Assembly: GCA_024277915.1 (NCBI GenBank)
Contig: JAJRUG010000173.1
Span: 1 to 63,681 of the forward strand
DNA from: Gammaproteobacteria bacterium
GTDB lineage: Bacteria; Pseudomonadota; Gammaproteobacteria; Steroidobacterales; GCA-2729495
DNA length: 63,681 nt
Direction of reading: 5' to 3'
The notes beneath the pieces are model-generated. The model had not been told where the DNA came from, ran no database searches, and worked only from the letters and a program-made list of their open reading frames with translations. Positions 34,374 to 42,399 of the stretch are shown piece after piece. How positions within the stretch are numbered: position 1 is the stretch's first letter; each line of letters starts with the position of its first letter. A program made the position numbers and the translations under genes.

Positions 34374-34387
34374 TTGACATATGTCAA
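34374..34387 (+). promoter_or_regulatory. Perfect FNR/Dnr palindrome upstream of the Nod gene
   Basis: TTGACATATGTCAA is a perfect 14-bp dyad of the TTGAC-N4-GTCAA type recognised by FNR/Dnr/Nnr regulators. Its centre is about 74 bp before the chosen start codon (34455). A class II site at -41.5 would put transcription near 34422 and leave a short leader. It indicates anaerobic or NO-dependent expression. Confidence 0.8.
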
Positions 34388-34454
34388 GGGAAAATTGATA
34401 AAACTCATTAGGATCAGTTCCGGCTATCAGAAGAAAACTCGAATGAGGTGGGAA

Positions 34455-36827
34455 ATGAGTACAAAACCTGAGATGAACCTGGCGTTAATGCTGGTAAACA
34501 AGAAATACTGGCTAATGCATTTCATGATCGTTGCCGTGATATCAATTTCCGGGTTAATTTATCTCGGTGGCGCGACCTATATGGGGGCTCCGCCGCTGGA
34601 AGACTATGTTTCTTCAGAAGGGGAAACAGTGTTTACCCGTGCGCAAATCAAGCGCGGGCAGGAAATATTCCACCTCAGAGGCTTGATGAGCTGGGGTTCA
34701 TTCTGGGGTGATGGTGCAGAGCGTGGCCCGGATTTCACGGCCGATGCATTGCACCGGACAGTTTTGGGAATGCGGGACTTTTATGCGCAAGAGTTGACCA
34801 ATAAAGGCGCTACAAATTTGTCCCAGCATGATCGAGACGGGATCTCGGTGAGGGTGGCGCGAGAGGTTCATGAAAACGGCTACGATGAGGAAGCCGGTGT
34901 TATTCAAATTAACGATGCCCAGATTTCAGCGTTCCGGGTTTTGAATGAACATTATGTCCGGATGTTTACCGATCCCACTTATTATGAAGCGTTTAATTCC
35001 TCCACATTGATCACTGATCCGCAGGATCTTCATGATTTAACAGCATTTTTCTTCTGGGGAGGCTGGGTTTCTGCTGCGAACCGGCCGGGTGAGACTTATA
35101 GTTATACCCACAACTGGCCGGGTGACAAGGATGCCGGCAATTTTCCCACTACGCCCACTTTTTTCTGGAGCGTTTTTTCAATTTTTGCGCTGTTCGTTGG
35201 TGTTATGGCGGTTCTGTATGTCTACGGTCAAATGAAAGAACAGCCCGTTGATGTGTTCGATTCGGCCAGCGAGAATGGCGGGCAGTCACTGACTACTTAC
35301 GACCTCGAAAACGAATATGTTCGTCCCACCCAGAGGTCCACGTATAAATTCTTTGTCCTGGCGGTTGTCGTATTCGGGGTTCAGATTATAGGCGGTGTGA
35401 TTGCCGCAATGGATTTCGTCCGTCCTGGCGGTCTTGATCTGAATACAATCATCCCCTTCCAGGTGGCCCGGAGCTGGCATACTCTGTTGCAGATATTCTG
35501 GTTCTTCATGTGCTGGGTTGGTTACACGATCTTTTTCCTGCCGAGGATTTCTAAAGTACCGCCGGGGCAGAAAGCACTGATCGATATACTGTTTGCTCTT
35601 TGTATCATCACGGGTGCAGGTGCCTTGGTGGGGATCTACATGGGACAGACGGGCATGCTGAGTGACACCATGTCGTACTGGTTCGGAAGCCAGGGCTGGG
35701 AGTTCATGGAGCTTGGCCGAGCCTTCCAGTTTACTCTGCTGGCAGCGTTTGCCCTCTGGATATTCATTATTTACCGCGCAGTGAAACCATGGCTGACCAG
35801 GGAGAACCTGTGGTCTGTTCCTTCATGGTTGCTCTACGGTAGCGGTATCATGGTGATGTTCCTGTTCTTCGGGCTGCTGGTTCAGCCGGAGATGAATTTT
35901 GCCATCTCTGATTATTGGCGCTGGATGGTGGTACATATGTGGGTTGAGGTCACCTTCGAGGTGTTCACAACCGTCATAGTCGGGTACATGCTGGTTCAAA
36001 TGGGTCTGATTACCCGGATGATGGCAGAACGGGTTATTTTCCTGGCCGTGATGCTGTTTCTGATCACCGCAACGATCGGTATATCCCATAACTTCTACTG
36101 GATTGCCAAGCCGACAGGGATCATTGCACTTGGCAGCGTCTTTTCCACCCTTCAGGTGTTGCCGCTGCTCCTGCTGACCCTGGATGCCTGGCAGATGCGT
36201 CAGGAGGGTTACAAGGCCAACCAGAATGTTCTCGAAGGAAAACAGACCATGGTCATGGAAGGTGTCTGGTTGTTCATCCTTGGTGTCAACTTCTGGAATA
36301 TTTTCGGAGCGGGGGTATTTGGCTCGGTCATCAATCTGCCGATCGTCAACTACTATGAGCATGCAACCTACCTCACCGGTAATCATGCACACGCAGCCAT
36401 GTTTGGAGTGAAAGGCAATATTGCTCTGGGCGGAATGCTGTTCTGCTGCCAGCATCTGTTCCACAAATCGGCCTGGAATCCGAAGCTGATCAGAACAGCT
36501 TTCTGGTCGCTTAACGGCGGACTGGCGATGATGATGTTCCTCGATCTGTTCCCGGTAGGTCTGTACCAGACCTGGCTCGCCTACACCGAGGGTACCTGGT
36601 ATGCCCGTTCAGCCGAGGTTGTCACTGGTCCGGTATTTTCATTCCTGACTTACTGCCGCACGATCGGTGGCGCCGTGTTCATCTGGGGTGGCGTGTTGCC
36701 TCTCATATGGTTCATATTATCCCGGGGCTTCAAGCTTCGCCGTAAGGAAGAGGCGGTTGAGGAAGGTGAATGGACTGTCTATGAGAATGATTGGGCAGCT
36801 CAGGACAACCCGGCAAAGGGAGGATAG
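34455..36827 (+). CDS. nod: Putative nitric oxide dismutase (atypical qNOR)
   Basis: 790 residues from ATG 34455 (GAGGTGGGA just upstream); a TTG start at 34374 would lie in the FNR site. Membrane protein of the quinol NO reductase fold: an N-terminal cytochrome-like extracellular domain (about 45-235) and 12 or more helices. Non-heme iron ligands His494 and Glu498 (HMWVEVTFE) and His545 are kept. The next residue is Asn546 (GISHNFYW) where qNORs have the second His of GTGHHYYW. At the quinol site the order is His342, Gln346, Phe350 (WHTLLQIFWF), with Gln for the Glu I recall in Geobacillus qNOR. The His-to-Asn change is the published mark of Nod, proposed to convert 2 NO into N2 + O2. A neighbour of NirS and Cld. 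Activity is untested; an altered qNOR is the alternative. Confidence 0.82.
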   Translation: MSTKPEMNLALMLVNKKYWLMHFMIVAVISISGLIYLGGATYMGAPPLEDYVSSEGETVFTRAQIKRGQEIFHLRGLMSWGSFWGDGAERGPDFTADALHRTVLGMRDFYAQELTNKGATNLSQHDRDGISVRVAREVHENGYDEEAGVIQINDAQISAFRVLNEHYVRMFTDPTYYEAFNSSTLITDPQDLHDLTAFFFWGGWVSAANRPGETYSYTHNWPGDKDAGNFPTTPTFFWSVFSIFALFVGVMAVLYVYGQMKEQPVDVFDSASENGGQSLTTYDLENEYVRPTQRSTYKFFVLAVVVFGVQIIGGVIAAMDFVRPGGLDLNTIIPFQVARSWHTLLQIFWFFMCWVGYTIFFLPRISKVPPGQKALIDILFALCIITGAGALVGIYMGQTGMLSDTMSYWFGSQGWEFMELGRAFQFTLLAAFALWIFIIYRAVKPWLTRENLWSVPSWLLYGSGIMVMFLFFGLLVQPEMNFAISDYWRWMVVHMWVEVTFEVFTTVIVGYMLVQMGLITRMMAERVIFLAVMLFLITATIGISHNFYWIAKPTGIIALGSVFSTLQVLPLLLLTLDAWQMRQEGYKANQNVLEGKQTMVMEGVWLFILGVNFWNIFGAGVFGSVINLPIVNYYEHATYLTGNHAHAAMFGVKGNIALGGMLFCCQHLFHKSAWNPKLIRTAFWSLNGGLAMMMFLDLFPVGLYQTWLAYTEGTWYARSAEVVTGPVFSFLTYCRTIGGAVFIWGGVLPLIWFILSRGFKLRRKEEAVEEGEWTVYENDWAAQDNPAKGG

Positions 36828-36873
36828 AAGCCAGATACTTCCGGGGCCCGTTCGTCAGGGGTTAGTTACCGAG

Positions 36874-36935
36874 GGCCCTGTAGCGGTTTATTCAACAGAG
36901 TTGATATAGACCACCGCAGGGCCTTCTTATTTTTC
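36874..36935 (+). terminator. Terminator after the Nod gene
   Basis: GGCCCTG plus GCGGT (two-base bulge between) pair with ACCGC and AGGGCC; the stem is followed by TTCTTATTTTT. The loop is about 25 nt. The nod gene thus seems monocistronic. Confidence 0.7.
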
Positions 36936-36944
36936 ACAGGCTGC

Positions 36945-37562
36945 ATGACAATGAATATTCCTGATTATCGACCTTTATCACGACGGCTGATCTTGATGGT
37001 TATTGCACTGATGTTCTGCTCGGTGGTGACGGCAAACAGGGCCGAGACCCCAGATGATCATCCTCTGGTGGTGGAAGAAAGTTCGCCCGGGGCAGTTCAC
37101 CTGGTTGTTAGTGGTGCATCCGGTGGTATCACGACAGATTATTTTGAACAGATTATTACTGATGCAGTGATTGCCAGCGGTATTTTTTCCGGTATCGACA
37201 GTGCCAGGGCTGCTGATACCGTGATCCCCATGCTTCGCGGCAGTAGTACTTTTCATGGTATGGACATTGATACCGGCGCACCCTATGTGCTGAAGATCCG
37301 GATTATCAAAATCGATGCGCCATCATTCAGCATACGGATGACTGTTGGCATGAATGCAGTCTGGACACTCTATCGCACCACTGATGATACAACCTTGCTG
37401 AGTAAAAATATCTACTCGACCTACACAGGTGGGGCATTTGAAGGCGGGCTCATCGGAGCCAACCGTGTGATTGCCGGGGTGGAGGGTGCTGAACGGGAAA
37501 ATATCCGTATTGGTATGGAAATGCTGGAATCTCTGAACCTTCAGCAGGAGTGGTCAGAATGA
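36945..37562 (+). CDS. Periplasmic protein of unknown function
   Basis: 205 residues (ATG 36945 or 36951). N-terminal signal (LILMVIALMFCSVVTANRAE), then a soluble domain with mixed strands and helices (VIPMLRGSSTF; YVLKIRIIKIDAP; LSKNIYSTYTGGAFEGGLIGANRV). The pattern of a conserved strand and a Gly-rich segment near the end resembles lipoprotein-like assembly factors, but I do not recognise a family. It lies between the nod and hemerythrin genes. Confidence 0.6.
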   Translation: MTMNIPDYRPLSRRLILMVIALMFCSVVTANRAETPDDHPLVVEESSPGAVHLVVSGASGGITTDYFEQIITDAVIASGIFSGIDSARAADTVIPMLRGSSTFHGMDIDTGAPYVLKIRIIKIDAPSFSIRMTVGMNAVWTLYRTTDDTTLLSKNIYSTYTGGAFEGGLIGANRVIAGVEGAERENIRIGMEMLESLNLQQEWSE

Positions 37563-37605
37563 TGGAAAGGTTTTCCGAAACCCGGCTTTTTAAGGAGCGA
37601 TGCTG

Positions 37606-37995
37606 ATGTCACTGGCCTGTTTGAAGACTGATCTCAGGACAGGCATCCAGGGTCTCGACTACGAGCACCGCGAGCTTGTCGGTGTGATGGAGGAAATCTG
37701 TAACAATTACGAGCGTACTGAGGTGACACGCTCGGTTTCAGACCGGTTCGGCGAGCTATATGCAGAAGCGTCCGCTCATTTTGCGCTCGAAGAGATGTTC
37801 ATGCGCCGCAAGCAGTACGCAGGCTATGATGTTCATAAAGCCGATCACGAGAAGTTGCTGGATCAAATGCGCTCTATGATGGACTCATATGAGGATGGCA
37901 AATGCACCAACTGCAACCTGAGCTTGCACACCTGTCTGGAGGGGTGGTTTGCAGGGCATGCTCGATATATTGATTCGGGGCTCCGCAGCCTCTGA
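37606..37995 (+). CDS. Bacteriohemerythrin-like protein (copy 1)
   Basis: 129 residues from ATG 37606 (AAGGAG 8 bp before). Four-helix bundle with iron ligands: DYEHREL, HFALEEMFM, HKADHEKL and HARYID, giving the H...HxxxE...HxxxH...HxxxxD pattern of a di-iron O2-binding site. An insertion with three Cys (CTNCNLSLHTC) before the last helix is unusual and could be a redox or metal site. Cytosolic. Next to a putative O2-producing Nod, a role in binding or delivering O2, or sensing NO, is plausible but inferred. Confidence 0.85.
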   Translation: MSLACLKTDLRTGIQGLDYEHRELVGVMEEICNNYERTEVTRSVSDRFGELYAEASAHFALEEMFMRRKQYAGYDVHKADHEKLLDQMRSMMDSYEDGKCTNCNLSLHTCLEGWFAGHARYIDSGLRSL

Positions 37996-38083
37996 GGTTA
38001 CCGCCATCCTGGGTTTGTGCCAATCATAGTGAATACCAGATAATTAACGCTATTTCGGCCATCCCGGTCAATGGCGGGTTGTA

Positions 38084-38097
38084 TTGATCTATGTCAT
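38084..38097 (+). promoter_or_regulatory. Possible FNR/Dnr site upstream of the heme-copper operon
   Basis: TTGATCTATGTCAT fits TTGAT-N4-GTCAA at 9 of 10 informative positions. It lies about 120 bp before the first gene of the heme-copper operon, and a TATATT-like -10 candidate follows at about 38132-38137. Confidence 0.5.
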
Positions 38098-38215
38098 ATA
38101 CGGGTTTATCCTGATTTTTGATCTATTCATTCTATATTAGTGTGCGTCCGGCAGGACAGCTACCTTGGTGGGATGTGGGAGCTAACCTGTCAAATTGAAA
38201 AAAGGGAGATATTCC

Positions 38216-38380
38216 ATGGCTGATTCTGACAGTTCTCAACACGAGCAAGAGAAAATTCCGTTCATGCAGCGATTGCTCGACAATCCATTTTTACTGCTGT
38301 TTCTTGGCATAGCCATACCGACTGTGCTCTACATTATTTGGGGAATCATGGATATCATCTCGATTCCCCTGGCAGATTAA
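38216..38380 (+). CDS. Small single-span subunit of the heme-copper complex
   Basis: 54 residues from ATG 38216 (AGGGAGA upstream). One C-terminal transmembrane helix (PFLLLFLGIAIPTVLYIIWG). Size and position just before subunit II resemble the small subunit IIa of ba3-type oxidases. Likely structural. Confidence 0.65.
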   Translation: MADSDSSQHEQEKIPFMQRLLDNPFLLLFLGIAIPTVLYIIWGIMDIISIPLAD

Positions 38381-38395
38381 CCGGGGGAGAATCTC

Positions 38396-38929
38396 ATGGC
38401 GATTACATCACCAAGTACCAAAATCTGGTGGAATGAGCCTATTTCCAAACAGGAACTGATCTGGATCACCATTGCCTTTTTGTGGGGGCTGGTCATGTTC
38501 TTCATGATGATTTACTGGCACGGCGCTGGTGAGCAGAACCTGTCCAGCGAAGCCTATCGCATCAAGCCGGAGGTTTTTGCCGAGCGCACACAGGCAATGA
38601 TTGATGAATACACAGTGAGAGAGGAGGCGGGTTTCCCGGTTGTTCGCCCACCGCCCGGCAGTGATATTTACATGCTCGCAAGGCTGTGGCAGTGGTGGCC
38701 GATTCTCGAGCTGGAGAAGGACAAGAGCTATCGTTTGCACCTGTCTTCCCTGGACTATCAGCATGGTTTCTCATTACAGCCTGTCAATATCAATCTTCAG
38801 GTGCATCCCGATTACGAGATGGTTGTTACCCTCACGCCCAATCAGGCGGGAGAATTCGGGGTTATTTGCAATGAATATTGTGGCATTGGCCATCACGATA
38901 TGATCGGCAAGATCTACGTCGTCGAATAG
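38396..38929 (+). CDS. Heme-copper complex subunit II with CuA site
   Basis: 177 residues: an N-terminal transmembrane helix (about 20-42) and a periplasmic cupredoxin domain. The CuA motif is complete: CNEYCGIGHHDM (Cys-x3-Cys-x3-His-x2-Met) plus the upstream His in DYQHGFSLQ. It should take electrons from cytochrome c and pass them to subunit I. The short single-helix form is like ba3 (B-type) oxidases. It follows the small subunit by 15 bp; AGGAGCAGG at its end serves subunit I. Confidence 0.9.
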   Translation: MAITSPSTKIWWNEPISKQELIWITIAFLWGLVMFFMMIYWHGAGEQNLSSEAYRIKPEVFAERTQAMIDEYTVREEAGFPVVRPPPGSDIYMLARLWQWWPILELEKDKSYRLHLSSLDYQHGFSLQPVNINLQVHPDYEMVVTLTPNQAGEFGVICNEYCGIGHHDMIGKIYVVE

Positions 38930-38943
38930 GAGCAGGAATAATA

Positions 38944-40629
38944 ATGAGTACTCAAACTGAATTCCGGATCTGCGCAACGACAGGCTTTAAAATTGACCGC
39001 AATGCCGAGAAACTGATCAAGGCTAATGCGGTGGTGGCAGTGGTATTTCTGGCGATTGGCGGCCTGTTCGGGTTGCTGGTGGCCCTGACCCGCTGGCCGG
39101 CTGTTCATTTTCTGCCGGCAGATATGTTCTATCTCGCATTGACAGCACACGGGCTGGATGTACTGCTGGTCTGGGTTATCTTCTTTGAAATGGCCCTGTT
39201 ATATTTCACTTCGACAGTTCTGCTGAACTCACGGATGGCGGCGCCGCGATGGGGCTGGGTAGCCTTTTTCGAGATGCTGATTGGCGCTTTGATGGTCAAT
39301 GTTGCAGTTTTGCAGGGTGATTCCAGTGTCATGTTCACATCTTATGTGCCCATGCGTGCATCACCGATGTTCTATCTTGGCCTGATTATCTTTGCCGTGG
39401 GGGCATTGACGGTGTGCGCTATATTTTTTGCCACACTGGTTATTGCCAAACAGGAAAAGACCTATGAAGGATCAGTTCCACTGGTGACTTTCGGTGCGCT
39501 GGTGGCAGCAATTATTGCTGTTTTCACACTGGCATCGGGAGCCGTTATCCTGATTCCCACCTTCCTCTGGTCAATTGGTCTGGTCAGTCACATCGACCCT
39601 TTGATGTACAAGACAATCTGGTGGGCGATGGGGCATTCATCCCAGCAGATCAATATGGCTGCACAGGTGGCCATCTGGTATGCCATTCCCGCGATGTTGT
39701 TTGGTGCCAAACCTCTTTCCGAGAAGGTCAGCCGAATGGCATTTTTGATGTACATTCTGTTCCTGCAGCTGGCCAGCGCACATCATTTGCTGGTTGAACC
39801 GGGGCTTGCGTCAGAGTGGAAAATCTTCAATACCAGCTATGCCTTGTACCTCGCGGTACTGGGAAGCATGATCCATGGCATGTCGATTCCCGGTGCAATT
39901 GAAGTCGCGCAACGTCGCAGGGGGTTCAATCGGGGAATATTCGAGTGGCTGCGAAAAGCGCCCTGGGGCAACCCGGCCTTCTCCGGCATGTTCATGTCAC
40001 TGGTAATGTTCGGGTTTCTTGGTGGTATCTCCGGTGTTGTGATGGGCACCGAGCAGATCAACCTGATCATGCACAATACGATATATGTACCAGGTCATTT
40101 CCATGCCACGGTGGTGGCGGGCACGACGCTGGCATTCATGGCCATGACCTATCTGCTGGTACCGTTGATCTTTCAGCGGGAGGTGATGTTTCCAAAACTG
40201 GCCAGGCTGCAGCCGTATTTGTTCGGTTTGGGCGCAGCAGGAATATCCGTATTCATGATGGGTGCGGGTACCCTGGGCGTGCCACGACGTAGCTGGGATA
40301 TCAGTGGTGCTGATGCATTGTTGCCATACGATTTTGCCGGTGCTGCCTACATGATGATGGGGCTTAATGGTATGGCCGCCGTGCTGGCGGCGATCGGTGG
40401 GCTATCATTTATTGTCATCGTCGTGGGTTCAGTATTTTTCGGGCGCCGGATCGGTGATACAGAGGCGATTGTGCTTCAGGCGGATGCTGCGGCAGTAGGG
40501 CAATACGGCAGTTCGGATTCCCACGATATCCGGGGAACCCTGGTGCTGGTGGCAGTTTTCTTTATTTCATTTGTTCTGTACTACTTTGTCAATTGGAAAT
40601 ATCTCTCAGAAGTCTGGCCATTGAGCTAG
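38944..40629 (+). CDS. Heme-copper subunit I (B-type) lacking the active-site Tyr; possible NO reductase
   Basis: 561 residues from ATG 38944, about 13 helices. Low-spin heme His69 (TAHGLDV); high-spin and low-spin ligands in HNTIYVPGHFHATV; metal ligands His231, His280 and His281. The helix VI motif reads GHSSQQ, so the position of the cross-linked Tyr (HPxVY in oxidases; HAVVY in ba3) is Gln235. That Tyr is essential in every true O2 reductase type, and its loss is seen in NO-reducing branches of the superfamily. The CuA subunit means cytochrome c is the donor. I therefore favour a CuA-type NO reductase derived from B-type oxidases (eNOR/sNOR/bNOR-like groups), but the exact group is uncertain. 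ctaB and a SCO gene follow. Confidence 0.8.
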   Translation: MSTQTEFRICATTGFKIDRNAEKLIKANAVVAVVFLAIGGLFGLLVALTRWPAVHFLPADMFYLALTAHGLDVLLVWVIFFEMALLYFTSTVLLNSRMAAPRWGWVAFFEMLIGALMVNVAVLQGDSSVMFTSYVPMRASPMFYLGLIIFAVGALTVCAIFFATLVIAKQEKTYEGSVPLVTFGALVAAIIAVFTLASGAVILIPTFLWSIGLVSHIDPLMYKTIWWAMGHSSQQINMAAQVAIWYAIPAMLFGAKPLSEKVSRMAFLMYILFLQLASAHHLLVEPGLASEWKIFNTSYALYLAVLGSMIHGMSIPGAIEVAQRRRGFNRGIFEWLRKAPWGNPAFSGMFMSLVMFGFLGGISGVVMGTEQINLIMHNTIYVPGHFHATVVAGTTLAFMAMTYLLVPLIFQREVMFPKLARLQPYLFGLGAAGISVFMMGAGTLGVPRRSWDISGADALLPYDFAGAAYMMMGLNGMAAVLAAIGGLSFIVIVVGSVFFGRRIGDTEAIVLQADAAAVGQYGSSDSHDIRGTLVLVAVFFISFVLYYFVNWKYLSEVWPLS

Positions 40630-40666
40630 ACCATTGGGTTAGAATAGAGACTTCGGATCATTGCTT

Positions 40667-40688
40667 GGCCAGGCAATAATGCCTGGCC
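40667..40688 (+). other. Perfect hairpin between subunit I and ctaB
   Basis: GGCCAGGCA, ATAA loop, TGCCTGGCC: a 9-bp GC-rich stem without a T-run. It is more likely an mRNA-processing or stabilising hairpin than a terminator, since the genes continue on the same strand. Confidence 0.6.
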
Positions 40689-40697
40689 GAGCCGGTT

Positions 40698-41591
40698 ATG
40701 ATGTTTTTTCCGAGTAATACAATAATGACAGAGATGTTTAAACTGATTTACGACACAGCCAAGGTCAGGCTTGGTTTTCTGATTATGGCCTGTGCCCTCG
40801 CTGGTATTGCGGTCAGTCCGCAGCAGGGGCTGTCATACTGGCAGGTTCTGATACTCGGGCTCGCGGTATTGTTATCTTCAGCGAGTGCCGGTCTGTTCAA
40901 TCAGTACTACGAACGAAATATTGACGGGCAGATGAAAAGAACCCGGAGCCGACCGTTCGTGACAGGTCGTTTTCGCGCCGGCTCCTGGTGGGTAGCGGGC
41001 ATGAGCTTGGCGCTGGTGGTATCACTTGTGGCAGCGACGCTGGCCACCAATGTGGTTGCTGCACTGTATATATTTCTCGGGGCATTCACATACGGTGTTG
41101 TATACACGGTCTGGCTGAAACGTCGAACCTGGCTGAATATTGTTGTCGGCGGGCTATCGGGCAGCTTTGCCGTGATGGCTGGTGCAGCAGCGGTAGATTC
41201 GGCATTTGCTCCGGAGCCACTGATTCTGGCAGCGGTATTATTTCTCTGGACCCCCCCGCATTTCTGGGCCATGGCCTTCGCCTGTAAAGAAGATTATAAA
41301 GCGGCTGGTGTACCCATGTTACCGGTTGTGGTCAGCGATTCTGTTGCGACACGTGCCATCCTGATTCATACGATTGCACTCGTATTGCTGTCACTGGTAC
41401 CTTTCTGGTATAGCCTGAGCTGGATCTATCTTTTTGGTGCAGTCACAGGTGGCTTGTATTTTGTGTGGTCCTGCCTGAAACTTGTTGCAAATCCTGGTAT
41501 TCAACAGGGTTGGCGTACGTTCGCAGCATCTATTATCCAGCTTGGTATGTTGTTAATGGCAGCTATCCTTGATCGACTGATTCTTGGTTAG
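40698..41591 (+). CDS. ctaB: Heme o synthase (protoheme IX farnesyltransferase)
   Basis: 297 residues, about nine helices. Inner-membrane enzyme adding a farnesyl group to heme b to make heme o. The prenyl-binding motif NQYYERNIDGQMKRTRSRP (about 74-92) and the second DxxxD-like ED-Y (CKEDYKAAGVPMLPV) are clear. Start uncertain: ATG 40698 is used, and ATG 40725 is equally possible. Its place after subunit I suggests that the complex uses heme o or a. No ctaA (heme a synthase) is in the window. Confidence 0.9.
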   Translation: MMFFPSNTIMTEMFKLIYDTAKVRLGFLIMACALAGIAVSPQQGLSYWQVLILGLAVLLSSASAGLFNQYYERNIDGQMKRTRSRPFVTGRFRAGSWWVAGMSLALVVSLVAATLATNVVAALYIFLGAFTYGVVYTVWLKRRTWLNIVVGGLSGSFAVMAGAAAVDSAFAPEPLILAAVLFLWTPPHFWAMAFACKEDYKAAGVPMLPVVVSDSVATRAILIHTIALVLLSLVPFWYSLSWIYLFGAVTGGLYFVWSCLKLVANPGIQQGWRTFAASIIQLGMLLMAAILDRLILG

Positions 41592-42399
41592 TATCACCGG
41601 CTGGTTGCCATTGACAAGAACACCGCTGACCATTCTTTTGTTGCTGCTGCTCTGGAGCCCGGGGCATGCTGGTGGTGCTGTCGAATATGACGAGGAAGAG
41701 GCACTGGCCATCAGTCAGGCGGCTATAGGAAATTCAATTTCCGACTACCGGTTTCGCGACCGCCGCGGACAGAATTTCTCACTGCACCAGTTGCGCGGCA
41801 AACCTGTTGTGATCAGTCTTATCTATACCAGTTGCTATCATGTTTGTCCGATGATGACGGAGCATCTGGCGAGATCTGTTGATATTGCACGGGAGGCCCT
41901 GGGGCAGGACAGTTTTTCAGTCGTTACAATTGGCTTTGATGTGGCTGTGGATACGCCGGATCGCATGCGGATGTTTGCGAAACAACGCAATATTGATGCT
42001 GAACACTGGTATTTTCTGAGTGCTGATTTTCCGACAATCACTGCACTCAGCGAGGAGCTGGGGTTTATTTTTTTCCCGTCCCCCATGGGGTTTGAGCACC
42101 TGACCCAGACATCCGTTCTGGATCGGGACGGGCGGGTATACCGACAGGTCTATGGTCAGAAGTTTCCGATGCCGGCACTGGTAGAACCACTTAAAGAGCT
42201 GGTGTTTGATACCCCGCCAGATGCCGGCCTGCTGTCTGAATGGCTGAACGATGTGCTGCTGTTCTGTACAGTCTATGATCCGAACTCCGGGCGGTATCGG
42301 TTTGACTATTCGATTTTTGTCGGCATCTTTGTGGGTGTCCTTTGCCTGGGTGCCGCGGGTACATTTATCTTTCGTGCCTGGAAAACAGCAAGTGGGTAG
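41584..42399 (+). CDS. SCO1/SenC-type copper chaperone with C-terminal membrane helix
   Basis: 271 residues, TTG start 41584 overlapping ctaB by 8 bp. Signal/anchor (LTILLLLLLW), then a thioredoxin-like SCO domain with the copper motif CYHVCP (about 82-87) and distal His in GFEHLTQTSVLD. These deliver copper to CuA of subunit II. The last 40 residues contain a transmembrane helix (FVGIFVGVLCLGAAGTFIF), unlike standard SCO proteins. Overlaps the next gene by 8 bp. Confidence 0.88.
   Translation: MVSITGWLPLTRTPLTILLLLLLWSPGHAGGAVEYDEEEALAISQAAIGNSISDYRFRDRRGQNFSLHQLRGKPVVISLIYTSCYHVCPMMTEHLARSVDIAREALGQDSFSVVTIGFDVAVDTPDRMRMFAKQRNIDAEHWYFLSADFPTITALSEELGFIFFPSPMGFEHLTQTSVLDRDGRVYRQVYGQKFPMPALVEPLKELVFDTPPDAGLLSEWLNDVLLFCTVYDPNSGRYRFDYSIFVGIFVGVLCLGAAGTFIFRAWKTASG

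Noticed and set aside
34374-34454. N-terminal extension of the Nod protein from TTG 34374
   Set aside because: The TTG is part of the perfect FNR-type palindrome, the added residues are basic and unlike the family, and ATG 34455 has a good ribosome-binding site.
34455-36827. Ordinary quinol NO reductase (norZ) as the name
   Set aside because: The second His of the conserved HH pair is Asn and a quinol-site Glu is Gln. A plain qNOR label would hide this, although it remains the fallback.
38944-40629. Standard ba3 cytochrome c oxidase subunit I
   Set aside because: The active-site Tyr is Gln; calling it an O2 reductase would not be supported.
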